NCBI GenBank assembly: GCA_011390575.1
Contig: JAABSE010000036.1
Location: 1-35,694 of the forward strand
Reading direction: 5' to 3'
Source: Sphingobacteriia bacterium
Lineage (GTDB): Bacteria; Bacteroidota; Bacteroidia; Bacteroidales; UBA7960
DNA: 35,694 bases
Positions 17,275 to 26,778 of this stretch are shown piece after piece (position 1 is the stretch's first letter; every line of letters begins with the position of its first letter). The position numbers and the translations under genes were made by a program. Under the pieces are notes generated by a model, which made no database searches, was not told the origin of the DNA, and saw only the letters and a list, made by a program, of their open reading frames with translations.

Positions 17275-20136
17275 ATGTGGAAAATGGTTTTAAAAAGCAG
17301 AGGAAAACCAGAACGACTTGTCACTTTCGTGTATATTGTCGTGGGAAGCTTATGGATTTTGTTTTCCGACAGGCTGGCCTTTATGCTTTTTGACGAGCCG
17401 ATATCCCTTACCAGGGTGCAAACCTATAAAGGATGGTTTTTTGTGCTTGGCAGTGGCTTGCTTATATATATTATGTTGAGGATGGTTTTGCATGATTTGC
17501 GCAGTACGGAAAGCAATCTGCGAAAATCTGAAGCCATGCAACAGGAATTTTTTAATAACCATTATCAGCCCTTATGGAAAACTGATAGACAAGGGAAATG
17601 CCTGTTCAGCAATAAAAAATGGCAGGAATTTGCAGGCCATCCCATCGATTCAACCCGTGCCTTTGCCTGGCTGGATAAGGCTCATCCTCATGATAAACCC
17701 CATTGTATCGACAAATTCACCAACGGTTTTCTGAATAAAGCCTCTTTTGAGTTGGAATACAGGGTGTTAACGCGGAGTGAGGTCTATCACTGGGTACAGG
17801 TAACGGTTATTCCCCGCTATGAATCATCGGGTGATTTTCAAGGGTTTGTTTGTTTTCTTACGGATATAGAAGAGAAGAAAAATCTGCAGGAGCGTTACAA
17901 ACAGAGCTCACGCAGATACGGATATCTTTTTGCCAATAACCCCAGTGCAATGTATGTTTATGATACCCAGGACTTGCGGATCCTGGAAGCTAACAAAGCT
18001 GCCATAGCTCTCTATGGGTATTCAGAGAAAGAGTTTTTGAGTCTGAGCATAATAGATCTGAGGCCTGCATCAGAAATACCCCTGCTCATGGAACACATGT
18101 CGGAACCTTTGCCCGACTTCCACCGGAGCTCGGGATGGTTGCACAAAAAGAAAAATGGTCAGGTCTTCGACGTAGAAGTTTCCGGACACTCACTCCCGGT
18201 TCAGAACAACCGAAGCATGAGGCTGGTAATCGTTCGTGATATTACAGCGCAAATCCAGGCTTTCCGTGCAGCCAAAGAAGGAGAGCGAAGATTCGAAGCC
18301 ATATTTTACCACAGTCCTCTGGGAGCCGTTATTTGCTCTCCACAACTTGCCATAACAGATATCAATCCTGCAGCATGCAGCATGCTGGATGTTGATAAAA
18401 CCGCAGCCCTGAAAATGTCGCTGCTCGATGTCATCGATTCGGCTTCGGATCCCCTGGCCTGGGATTTTACGGAAAAACTCAGAAAAGGAAAACCGGTACT
18501 GGGTGAGGTTAACCTTCTTCGCTCAGGATGCAAACCTTTCAGAGCCAGCTTTAATGGTATCAGTTTTAATGAAAATGGTGAGATGAAAATCTATTTTTCT
18601 TTTGCTGATATCAATGAAAAACACAGAATGCAGATTGCGCTGGAAGAATCTGAACGAATCAATGCCACCCTGATTACCAACCTGCCCGGGATGATTTACC
18701 GATGCAAGCACGATGAGGCATGGACCATGATTTTTGTCAGCTATGGAGTGGAGAAGCTTACCGGCTACAAAACCACAGAGATTCTATACAATAGCCAAAT
18801 CAGCTATAACGCACTTATTCATCCCGAAGACACAGAGAAAGTAAGGAGAGTAGTTGAAAGAAGTCTTGAAAGAAGGGAAGAATTTGATATGCAATACAGA
18901 ATTATTTCGCGCGATGGAACCGTTAAGTGGGTTCGGGAACAAGCCAAAGGAATCCACAATATGGATGGGGAATTGGTTTACATTGAAGGTTTTATTATGG
19001 ATATTACCCGCGAAAAAGAGGCTTTGCATGCAGTAGAATTTCAGTCACATTTTCTGGGGCTTATCATCGATAATATCCCTTTTCCCTTGTTTTATAAAGA
19101 TGTGAACGGCATATATGGCGGGTGCAATAAGCACTTTTGCGATTATCTGGGGTTGCAAAAAGAACAGATTATCGGACACAGTGTATATGATATTTTTGAA
19201 ACGAAGCAGGCCATGTTGTTTGATGAGAAGGATAGAGAATGCATGGAGAAAGGAGATACACAGGTTTATGAAACTCAGATACAATATCCTGATGGAAGAA
19301 CCATGGACGCCTTTTTTTACAAGTCAGTATTTCATAGCCTGGAAAATAAGCCCATGGGGATTATCGGTGTTTATTTTGATATTACCCAACGTGTGGAAGC
19401 CGAGAGGGTGATAAAAAAGCAACTCGAGGAGCTTGCCCGTGTGAATTCTGAGCTGGAGAAATTCTCCTATACCGTTTCTCATGATCTGCGCAGTCCGCTG
19501 GTTACGATTAAAGGTTTTTTGGGGTTGTTAAAAGAAGATATTGAAGAAGAAAATGAAGAGCAAATTAACGAAGATATTTTGCGTATCGAAAATGCCACTG
19601 ACAAAATGCAGTATCTGCTGGAAGATTTGCTGAAATTGTCAAGGCTGGGCAAGGTAGTAGAGCAAAACGAAGAATTCTCAATGACTGACCTGGCTAAAGA
19701 AGCCCATGAGTTGTTGTTTGGTTTGCTCAAAGGTAAAAAGTGTGAGGTGTATATTCAGCCTGGTATGCCTGTGGTTGTAGCTGGCAAATCGAGAATCAGG
19801 GAGTTGTACCAGAACCTGATGGAAAATGCGGTAAAATTTTCCCTCCATCAGCAAAATCCTGTCATAAAAGTATTTGCCAGAAAACAGAACGATGAGGATG
19901 TATTTTGTGTGCAGGACAACGGGATTGGAATTGAACCCCGGTACCATGAAAAGATCTTTGGATTGTTTGACAAGCTAGACACCAACAGTCCGGGCACTGG
20001 CCTGGGTTTATCGCTGGTAAAAAGGATAGTGGAAACGCATAACGGGCGTATATGGGTTGAATCGGAAGGGAACAATTCCGGGTCAATATTTTGTTTCACG
20101 CTCAATACACAAATAGATTCCGGAAAAAACAATTAA
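17275..20136 (+). CDS. Membrane-bound multi-PAS sensor histidine kinase
   Basis: A 953-residue sensor kinase. Two N-terminal membrane helices (about 15-33 and 53-72) leave almost no extracytoplasmic loop. About five PAS domains follow (roughly 88-205, 211-335, 336-455, 456-585, 586-705), several ending in the typical DIT/DIN tail. The HisKA phospho-acceptor is H736 in SYTVSHDLRSP. The HATPase domain has N851 (NLMENAVKF), DNGIG at 881-885 and GTGLGL at 907-912. There is no receiver domain. Signals are therefore probably sensed inside the cell or in the membrane by the PAS array. A second kinase follows 71 bases later on the same strand. A weak promoter candidate (TTTG-N18-TAAGTTTA, 17082-17111) lies upstream. 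No response regulator with a DNA-binding output is adjacent. Confidence 0.93.
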   Translation: MWKMVLKSRGKPERLVTFVYIVVGSLWILFSDRLAFMLFDEPISLTRVQTYKGWFFVLGSGLLIYIMLRMVLHDLRSTESNLRKSEAMQQEFFNNHYQPLWKTDRQGKCLFSNKKWQEFAGHPIDSTRAFAWLDKAHPHDKPHCIDKFTNGFLNKASFELEYRVLTRSEVYHWVQVTVIPRYESSGDFQGFVCFLTDIEEKKNLQERYKQSSRRYGYLFANNPSAMYVYDTQDLRILEANKAAIALYGYSEKEFLSLSIIDLRPASEIPLLMEHMSEPLPDFHRSSGWLHKKKNGQVFDVEVSGHSLPVQNNRSMRLVIVRDITAQIQAFRAAKEGERRFEAIFYHSPLGAVICSPQLAITDINPAACSMLDVDKTAALKMSLLDVIDSASDPLAWDFTEKLRKGKPVLGEVNLLRSGCKPFRASFNGISFNENGEMKIYFSFADINEKHRMQIALEESERINATLITNLPGMIYRCKHDEAWTMIFVSYGVEKLTGYKTTEILYNSQISYNALIHPEDTEKVRRVVERSLERREEFDMQYRIISRDGTVKWVREQAKGIHNMDGELVYIEGFIMDITREKEALHAVEFQSHFLGLIIDNIPFPLFYKDVNGIYGGCNKHFCDYLGLQKEQIIGHSVYDIFETKQAMLFDEKDRECMEKGDTQVYETQIQYPDGRTMDAFFYKSVFHSLENKPMGIIGVYFDITQRVEAERVIKKQLEELARVNSELEKFSYTVSHDLRSPLVTIKGFLGLLKEDIEEENEEQINEDILRIENATDKMQYLLEDLLKLSRLGKVVEQNEEFSMTDLAKEAHELLFGLLKGKKCEVYIQPGMPVVVAGKSRIRELYQNLMENAVKFSLHQQNPVIKVFARKQNDEDVFCVQDNGIGIEPRYHEKIFGLFDKLDTNSPGTGLGLSLVKRIVETHNGRIWVESEGNNSGSIFCFTLNTQIDSGKNN

Positions 20137-20179
20137 ATTTGTTGAATTAATAGCAAAGGGAATGTTTTATAAACAGTTT

Positions 20180-20187
20180 TATTTTTG
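20180..20187 (+). promoter_or_regulatory. Candidate promoter of the hybrid kinase, -7 element
   Basis: TATTTTTG matches TAnnTTTG and lies 20 bases before the ATG at 20208, implying a leader of roughly 14 bases. No -33 TTTG at proper spacing. The region is AT-rich, so a chance match is possible. Confidence 0.35.
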
Positions 20188-20207
20188 AAATATTAGGGAA
20201 ACTTAAT

Positions 20208-22547
20208 ATGACTGATATTCAAATTTTATTCTTTGATGATGATGATGGTTATTCCCATTTGATTCAAAAAACTTTCAGTGAACAGGGGTTTAAGCTTCAA
20301 CTGCACTTTCAACCATCCATGCAGAATTCTGCCTTCTCGCTCAACGGCTACGAAAAGGTAGATATGATTATTTATGCCATTACGAATCCTAATGACGTAT
20401 TTGCGGATGAAGTTTTACGCCAGGTTTCGGAAAAAATTCCGGTTTTATTTCTTGTGACAAAGAATACGGTATTCAGAGGAGTGGAACTGGTTAAAAAAGG
20501 GGGGATGGAGTATGTATTCAAGTATGAAGAGGTCTTAAGCCATTTGCCCACCCGGGTTTTTTACCTTTTGCGCGAATGGGACAGTATCGTTGCCCTGCAA
20601 CAGGTTGAGGCGAAGTTGCAGGAATCGGAAAATAAATACCTGCGGGTTACAGAGAATATCAATGATGTAGTGTGGGAAATGGACCTGAAAATGAAACACT
20701 TTACCTTTGTAAGTGATTCTGTCAGACGTTTCCTGGGATACTCTCCCAGGGAGTTTTTGCTTTTGCCCCCTAATTCTGTAATACATTCATCTGTTTTTAA
20801 AACCTTAAAGAAAGAACGAGCAGAGATAATCAGCCGACTGAATAAGGGTGAGAAACCTGAGGATATTCAATTTTTAAAAGAGGTTTTGTTTAACCACAAA
20901 GATGGAAGCGTTCGCTGGGGTGAGGTGAGGGGGTTTCTGGTGGTGGACAAAAACCGTAAGATTGTTGCGGTGAGTGGTATTGTCAGAGATATTACCACCG
21001 AAAAACAAACCCGTAAAAACCTGGAAATACAGGAAGCTTTTTTTGAAACCCTTATTCGTGAAGCCCCTTTGGCTATTGTTATTCTTGATAATAACGATCG
21101 GGTAAAGCAGGTTAATAATCACTTTACAGAATTATTTGGATATACCCTTGAAGAGGCTGCAGGACGTTTGGTAAATGAACTTATTGTTCCGGACAGTCAT
21201 AAAGAGGAGGGAAATGAGCTTACCCAACTGGCTTCAAGAGGAGAGTTTATAAATAGCGAAACAGTAAGATGTACCAAGGAAGGTAAGCTTGTGGATGTGG
21301 AAATCATTGGCAAGCCTGTGATGCTGCATGATTCAAAAATTGGTGTTTTTGGTATCTATCAGGATATTTCCCAGCGAAAGAAGATTGAGGTTGCCACCCG
21401 GGTGTCAGCAATCAAACAACAATTCCTGGCCAATATGAGCCATGAGATTCGCACCCCCATGACCGGTATTCTGGGCATGATTGACCTGTTGAAAAATACC
21501 AGCCTCAATGCTCAGCAACTGTTCTTTGTTGATATTGTAAAGAAATCTTCCGACGGTTTATTGCACATTGTCAATGATATCCTCGATCTTTCCAAAATAG
21601 AAGCCGGAAAACTGATTATCCGCCACGAAAACTATAATCTGCGGGAATCGGCAGAGGTTCTTTACAGCCTCTTTAAAGCCCTCGCAAGCCAGAAGGGACT
21701 TGATTTTTATCTGGATGTAGACCCACAGTTACCCACTTATATCTATGCCGATGAAAACAGAATCAACCAGATTATTACCAACCTGCTTTCCAATGCTGTT
21801 AAGTTTACCTCACATGGCACGGTAAAGCTGAAGTATGAGTTACTGGAGAAAAGCGGAACTGACTATTTGATTCGCATAAGCGTAAAAGACTCCGGTATAG
21901 GTATTGGTGATGAAGAGAAGGAAAAGCTGTTCAAGATTTTTTCCCAGATTGACACTTCTGATACCCGCAGTTTTGACGGAGCCGGGTTGGGATTGTCCAT
22001 TTCCAAACGACTGGCAGAACTCATGAATGCAAAAATTGAAGTAGCCAGTAAGAGAAATAAAGGGAGTACCTTTAGCCTGACCCTCAAGGTGAAAGAATGT
22101 GAAGAACAGCAACCTGAAAATGCCTTGTGTGAAGATTATGAGGAAATTAACCATCCGGGAGAAGGGTTAAATGTTTTGCTTACAGAAGACAAACGCACCA
22201 ACCAGATGGTTATTACCATGATGCTTGAGGAAGCCGGCTGCAAGGTAGAACTGGCATCCAACGGGCAGGAAGCACTGGATATAATTACTCCGGGAAAATT
22301 TGATTTCATATTTATGGATATCCAGATGCCTGTAATGGATGGCATGACCGCCGTAAAAGAGCTCAGAAAAAAATATGCTGCCGACGAATTGCCTGTAATC
22401 ATTGGACTTAGCGCCAAAGCCATGGAGGGTGATGCAGAGTATTTCATTGCACAGGGCATGGATGACTATCTGACCAAACCTGTTACCACAGAAATTTTGC
22501 GTAAATGTATTGCCAAATGGGTGATTAATAAAGAAAACAGCTTGTAA
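20208..22547 (+). CDS. Hybrid histidine kinase with N-terminal pseudo-receiver
   Basis: A 779-residue cytoplasmic hybrid kinase. Residues 1-125 look like a receiver fold: acidic cluster D10-D13, T84 and K105 at the expected places. The phospho-acceptor position in DMIIYAITNP is A57, so it cannot take phosphate there. Two PAS domains follow (about 140-270 and 271-395). The HisKA acceptor is H412 in ANMSHEIRTPMTG. The HATPase domain has NLLSNAVKF, DSGIGIG and GAGLGLS. A complete C-terminal receiver has E660/D661, acceptor D704 (FMDIQMPVMDG) and K757. It probably works with the upstream PAS kinase, 71 bases away on the same strand. The output partner, an Hpt protein or regulator, is not in the window. 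Confidence 0.92.
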   Translation: MTDIQILFFDDDDGYSHLIQKTFSEQGFKLQLHFQPSMQNSAFSLNGYEKVDMIIYAITNPNDVFADEVLRQVSEKIPVLFLVTKNTVFRGVELVKKGGMEYVFKYEEVLSHLPTRVFYLLREWDSIVALQQVEAKLQESENKYLRVTENINDVVWEMDLKMKHFTFVSDSVRRFLGYSPREFLLLPPNSVIHSSVFKTLKKERAEIISRLNKGEKPEDIQFLKEVLFNHKDGSVRWGEVRGFLVVDKNRKIVAVSGIVRDITTEKQTRKNLEIQEAFFETLIREAPLAIVILDNNDRVKQVNNHFTELFGYTLEEAAGRLVNELIVPDSHKEEGNELTQLASRGEFINSETVRCTKEGKLVDVEIIGKPVMLHDSKIGVFGIYQDISQRKKIEVATRVSAIKQQFLANMSHEIRTPMTGILGMIDLLKNTSLNAQQLFFVDIVKKSSDGLLHIVNDILDLSKIEAGKLIIRHENYNLRESAEVLYSLFKALASQKGLDFYLDVDPQLPTYIYADENRINQIITNLLSNAVKFTSHGTVKLKYELLEKSGTDYLIRISVKDSGIGIGDEEKEKLFKIFSQIDTSDTRSFDGAGLGLSISKRLAELMNAKIEVASKRNKGSTFSLTLKVKECEEQQPENALCEDYEEINHPGEGLNVLLTEDKRTNQMVITMMLEEAGCKVELASNGQEALDIITPGKFDFIFMDIQMPVMDGMTAVKELRKKYAADELPVIIGLSAKAMEGDAEYFIAQGMDDYLTKPVTTEILRKCIAKWVINKENSL

Positions 22548-22643
22548 CGCCCGTCTCACTTCCTGTAGAGTGAACCTGAGCCTTCGTCAGAATCACCCCG
22601 GCAACCAATGAATTCGTAAAGGTGTGTAACAATATCAGTTAAA

Positions 22644-25600
22644 TTACTTCACAACCAACCTTCGGATGGCTATACCATAATCTGAGATGACGCTGACCAG
22701 ATAAATGCCGGATTGCCAGCCCTCAATGTTTAAGTGGGTGTTTTCATCAGAAGCAACAAAGCTATGAATCAACCGCCCCTGCATATTGTAAATATGTACG
22801 ATGCTTCCAACAGGACTCTTAATGGTACTTGCAGTTGCTGCCGGATTGGGGTAAATGGTGATTTGTGATGCATGATCCGGGGCATGGATGCTGACTTCAT
22901 CGCCCTGTTCCAGCAGTATCGTCAGGTCCATATCGCTGTTTACCATCAGACTTCCCTTGTAGGTTTTGAAACCCGGTTTAGCAACTTCTATCTCAAATTC
23001 ACCAGGCAGGTGTGTGAAGTATGCACTTCCATCAGCAGCGGTTTCCCGTGTACCTGCTCTGTCAATGCTTACCAGGGCTTCATCCAGGGGCAGTTCGTCA
23101 TCCTCGCTTTTCACCGTGATGCTGATATGATAAAACGGGCGGGGTAAAGGATTATTTGTAAATACCTTATAATCTCCCGGTTCGAAAAAGAAGGAATGGT
23201 TGGCCGGGTTGGTCACTTCTATGGCTTCACCGGTAAAATAGTTGTACCAGGTGCCTGCATGCTGAAATTCCGGAGCCATATCAAAACCTTCGACTCCCAT
23301 GTTGGCAGCCATCACCACGTTCATACTCACGTGGCTCACCCAGGCTCTTTTGCCCAATCCATCCAGATCGTTGTTGAATTGTCCGAAACGGAAAGCATCA
23401 TGGCTGCGCAATTGTATCATGGCATTGTACACCCTGTGCAGGCGTTGTCTTTCAGGCACATTCCAGTAGTCCCAGCGCGGAGGTTTGGGTGCCGTGCGGT
23501 CTCCTCCATAAAAGATGGAGTAATCGTATCCTATTTCCCCAAACTGCCATATCATTTTAGGTCCGGGAATCCCCAGAAAAAGAACTGCCGACATTTCCAT
23601 GTGGTTCAGGGCTGTGAGGGTGTCGCTGAGAGAGTAGTTTCCTGATGAATTTCCATAGGTCAGAGCCTCAAACATCAGCCGTTCTTCATCATGGTTTTCC
23701 ATATAATCAATCAGGTTCGGGTAATTCCATCCACGGGTGCTGTGGTGTGCCCATGCCAGCGATGAATTTTGCTGATACCCCATGGCCACCTGTTTGTAGT
23801 TGTCGTGCATAGCACTCCAAAGCATCATGCCTGTGTTGGCCAGCACGGTCTCTTCGTCATTGGCGGCAAAATGTTCCAGGATTACATAGGCGTTGGGTTT
23901 TACCGATTTTATGTGATTGTAATAATCAGTGAGAATATTGATGCGGCTTTGATCATAGGCACTCCAGGCACCCATATCATCACCCGAATAATTCTGGGTA
24001 AGTCCTTTGGAAAGGTCGATGCGATAGCCGTCAACATTGAATTCTGTGAGCCAGTATTCAAACACCCTTTTAAAAAACGTTCTGACATAAGGGCTCTCGT
24101 GATTAAAATCGTAACCCACACTGAACGGATGGGGAGCCTGCTGGTTAAACCATGGATTTTCAGGCAAAGGCTGGCCGAATTCACCCGCTGAGGGGTCAAA
24201 GTACATATTTACCAGGGGATTTTGCCCGAATGCATGATTGGGTACAATATCCAAAATTACTGCGATATCGCGCAAATGACAGGCATCGATAAACTCCTTG
24301 TAGGCCTGTCGTGTGCCGTAATATTTGTCGGTAGCAAAAAAGAAATTGGGTGCATAACCCCATGAATCATTACCATCGAACTCCATGACGGGCATCAGCT
24401 GGATGGCGTTCACTCCCAAATCCTGCAGGTAGTCAAGTTTGTCTGTCACATCCGTTATATGTCGTGAATCGAGGAAGTCACGGATAAGCAATTCATATAT
24501 TACCAGGTCCTGCTGGGTTTCATTAAGGGCTACCGGAGTAAAATCGGGAACCTGCCACTGCCAGGCGGGTCTGCCGGGGTGCATAATGCTGACAATCCCT
24601 GTGGTTTTGCCAAAGGGATATGCTTTAAGATTAGGATAGGTTGAGGATGAAATCCAGGGGTCATTCCAGGGATCCAGGATTTTCTCTGCGTAGGCATCTG
24701 CCAGGCGCATCTCCCCGTCAATGTAATACTGGAAGGCATATTCAGTATCAGGTTCAAGGTCTGTAAGTGTAATCCAGAATCTTTGCCCGTCAGGCGTCCG
24801 TTTCATATAATTGTCATCACCGGGCAGCCAGTCGCTGTAGTCTCCGATGGCAAAAGCAAACTGTTTTAAACCTGCCGGGTCGTGCAAAACAAGGGTTACC
24901 GTTTGGTTGTCGATGTAATTAATGCCATTGACCACATCTGCAGGCAAATCTTCCACCATCACCGGACCGCGCAGATAAACGGCCACAGAATCCCACACTT
25001 CGGCTGTGTCATCAGCGGCTTTGGCCCTTATCCAGTGGGTGCCGGGGTCGAGGGATTGCAGCACAAGGGGCCAGGTGAGGGAAGAAGTGGATTCTTCTGC
25101 AAGCAACTGGTCGTTGAGGTAAATGCTCAGGCTTTCATTTTCCAGGGCTTCCACACAAACTGCTAAGACCTGGCTGGGGCTTGCCAGTGGGTTGCGGGCA
25201 TCAGGACTGAGAATTTTTACGTTGAGCTCCGGCTCATAAATGTCAATAAATATATCGGAATTGTCAGAGTTTTTATGCTCACGGTAGTTGCCAAACTCAT
25301 CGGGCTCGCCCGAGCGAAACACAAAAGCAAGCTGCAGGATTTCCTCTCCTGCAGGCACGCCATAATAGCTGCGAATGCTGGCAATCTCCAGTGCATAAAG
25401 GTTGTCATCCAATGGGGTGAGCATGGTTTCGGATGTGTTTTCGCCCCAGTCGGTTTTTACATATTTCCAGTCACTGCTGTTGCTGCTTTCACTGGTGATA
25501 ACACCTGTATGAGCATATACCTCTCCATCGTAATCGAATAATCCTCCGTTGCCCATTTCGGTATTGAAATAAAGGGTAAGGGGAGTGTTTTCGAGAGGGA

Positions 25601-26444
25601 AGGCCGGGTCAGTTGTTACTACGTCAATTTGTTGGCCGCATTCCATCTGCTGATCTACTACATAGGAGTAGTTGCTTCCGCTGTTGTTGTTCATGCGCAG
25701 GGAGAGCAGGTCGAAATCCTGGTTTACTGTTTCCAGGGTGCTGCTGAATACATAATACTCAACGGTGGTTTCTGAATCCTGACCGGGAAGGGTTGTCATT
25801 GCCATTGCATTGTCTGTGGACATGGGCAATACTGCAGAAGAAGTCCATGCATCAGTGGTATATCTTAAATAGAAAAACTCGTCACTGCCCGGAATGGCTG
25901 AAAGGTTGGCCATTATATCAACGGTTTGCTGGCTTTCCACCAGGGGAGGATCCTGAACGACAGAAGAGATGAGGGTGGGTTGTTGTGCTGTTTCCATGAA
26001 AATGACACGGGTATTCCCGTATCCACTGTCTTCGAAAATTACCGTGTACCAGTAGTTCTGAATTACATTAACCACATTGTTGGGATCACTGGGGGTGCCA
26101 TAGAGCACCGTTTCTATAGTATTGATATCTATGTTTGCATTGCCTGCCCACTGGTTGCCCCATGGGTCACCCAAGGAGGTGCTGGCAAATTTAAACTCCT
26201 GAGATCCTGTTTCACCGGTATATTGAAAAGTGGTTTGCCAGCGCAGAGTTCCTGTAGGGATGCGTATGAGGTCAAAGTCACCCCCCATGCCGGAATTGTT
26301 GGTCCAGCTGTTCCATTCACCGGGCATCCGTAAGCCATCGGGCGGAAAAATCTGCGCCGCGACAGGGGTAGAAGGAGTCATAAGCATTACGACAAGAATG
26401 AAACTGATTAAGAGAGTGTGAAGAGCAGGTATCCTTTTTCTCAT
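22644..26444 (-). CDS. Secreted multidomain GH13 alpha-amylase with type IX sorting domain
   Basis: This very large protein (1266 residues from ATG 26444) hydrolyses alpha-glucans. I chose this start because MRKRIPALHTLLISFILVVM is a classic signal peptide ending VAAQ. An upstream ATG (26525) would add 27 polar residues. Numbering from that upstream ATG: N-terminal beta domains at about 60-300 and 300-520, an isoamylase-type N domain at about 535-645, and the GH13 barrel from about 672. The barrel has DIVPNH (759-764), nucleophile D837 in GYRIDLSKG, acid/base E884 in VILEHF and D946 in ENHDEE. A carboxypeptidase-regulatory-like domain lies at about 1130-1207. The last 75 residues are a Por sorting domain (ITIYPNP to RRLVVK). 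Secretion by T9SS to the surface or medium is therefore expected. No SusC/SusD genes adjoin it. Confidence 0.93.
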   Translation of the reverse strand: MRKRIPALHTLLISFILVVMLMTPSTPVAAQIFPPDGLRMPGEWNSWTNNSGMGGDFDLIRIPTGTLRWQTTFQYTGETGSQEFKFASTSLGDPWGNQWAGNANIDINTIETVLYGTPSDPNNVVNVIQNYWYTVIFEDSGYGNTRVIFMETAQQPTLISSVVQDPPLVESQQTVDIMANLSAIPGSDEFFYLRYTTDAWTSSAVLPMSTDNAMAMTTLPGQDSETTVEYYVFSSTLETVNQDFDLLSLRMNNNSGSNYSYVVDQQMECGQQIDVVTTDPAFPLENTPLTLYFNTEMGNGGLFDYDGEVYAHTGVITSESSNSSDWKYVKTDWGENTSETMLTPLDDNLYALEIASIRSYYGVPAGEEILQLAFVFRSGEPDEFGNYREHKNSDNSDIFIDIYEPELNVKILSPDARNPLASPSQVLAVCVEALENESLSIYLNDQLLAEESTSSLTWPLVLQSLDPGTHWIRAKAADDTAEVWDSVAVYLRGPVMVEDLPADVVNGINYIDNQTVTLVLHDPAGLKQFAFAIGDYSDWLPGDDNYMKRTPDGQRFWITLTDLEPDTEYAFQYYIDGEMRLADAYAEKILDPWNDPWISSSTYPNLKAYPFGKTTGIVSIMHPGRPAWQWQVPDFTPVALNETQQDLVIYELLIRDFLDSRHITDVTDKLDYLQDLGVNAIQLMPVMEFDGNDSWGYAPNFFFATDKYYGTRQAYKEFIDACHLRDIAVILDIVPNHAFGQNPLVNMYFDPSAGEFGQPLPENPWFNQQAPHPFSVGYDFNHESPYVRTFFKRVFEYWLTEFNVDGYRIDLSKGLTQNYSGDDMGAWSAYDQSRINILTDYYNHIKSVKPNAYVILEHFAANDEETVLANTGMMLWSAMHDNYKQVAMGYQQNSSLAWAHHSTRGWNYPNLIDYMENHDEERLMFEALTYGNSSGNYSLSDTLTALNHMEMSAVLFLGIPGPKMIWQFGEIGYDYSIFYGGDRTAPKPPRWDYWNVPERQRLHRVYNAMIQLRSHDAFRFGQFNNDLDGLGKRAWVSHVSMNVVMAANMGVEGFDMAPEFQHAGTWYNYFTGEAIEVTNPANHSFFFEPGDYKVFTNNPLPRPFYHISITVKSEDDELPLDEALVSIDRAGTRETAADGSAYFTHLPGEFEIEVAKPGFKTYKGSLMVNSDMDLTILLEQGDEVSIHAPDHASQITIYPNPAATASTIKSPVGSIVHIYNMQGRLIHSFVASDENTHLNIEGWQSGIYLVSVISDYGIAIRRLVVK

Positions 26445-26560
26445 TTTTTGTTGTATGGGTTGAAGATTGTCAGTAAGTTCTTTTTTTATCTGCTGCCTTT
26501 TTGAGATGCTTGCCGGAGCATACATCCTTTAATCATTTTTAAAAAAACATGTATTGCTAA

Positions 26561-26568
26561 CAAAAATA
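26561..26568 (-). promoter_or_regulatory. Candidate amylase promoter, -7 element
   Basis: On the minus strand this reads TATTTTTG, matching TAnnTTTG. Transcription would start near 26553, upstream of both possible amylase starts (26525 and 26444). It lies in the divergent gap with tex. No -33 TTTG at normal spacing. Confidence 0.4.
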
Positions 26569-26746
26569 GTCAGAAAGTTGTTTGCCGGCTATTTTTTTGT
26601 AAAGGTGGGATCTGTGAAAAAAATCCTCTTGCAGGAAGTGCATATGATTTCTTAAAAGGTATTTTTTGCAGGTTATAAACCAGGTGATTTACTTTTCCTG
26701 AGCCCGAAACAGGCGGATTTGTTCTCAGGGAAACCTGAAAATTGTG

Positions 26747-26754
26747 TAAGTTTG
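26747..26754 (+). promoter_or_regulatory. Candidate tex promoter, -7 element
   Basis: TAAGTTTG matches TAnnTTTG, with a TTTG 25 bases upstream (26718-26721), somewhat too far for a canonical -33. The predicted start near 26761 lies between the in-frame TTG at 26719 and the ATG at 26779, and so decides the tex start in favour of 26779. Confidence 0.5.
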
Positions 26755-26778
26755 CCCACTGAAAAATCGACACGACTT

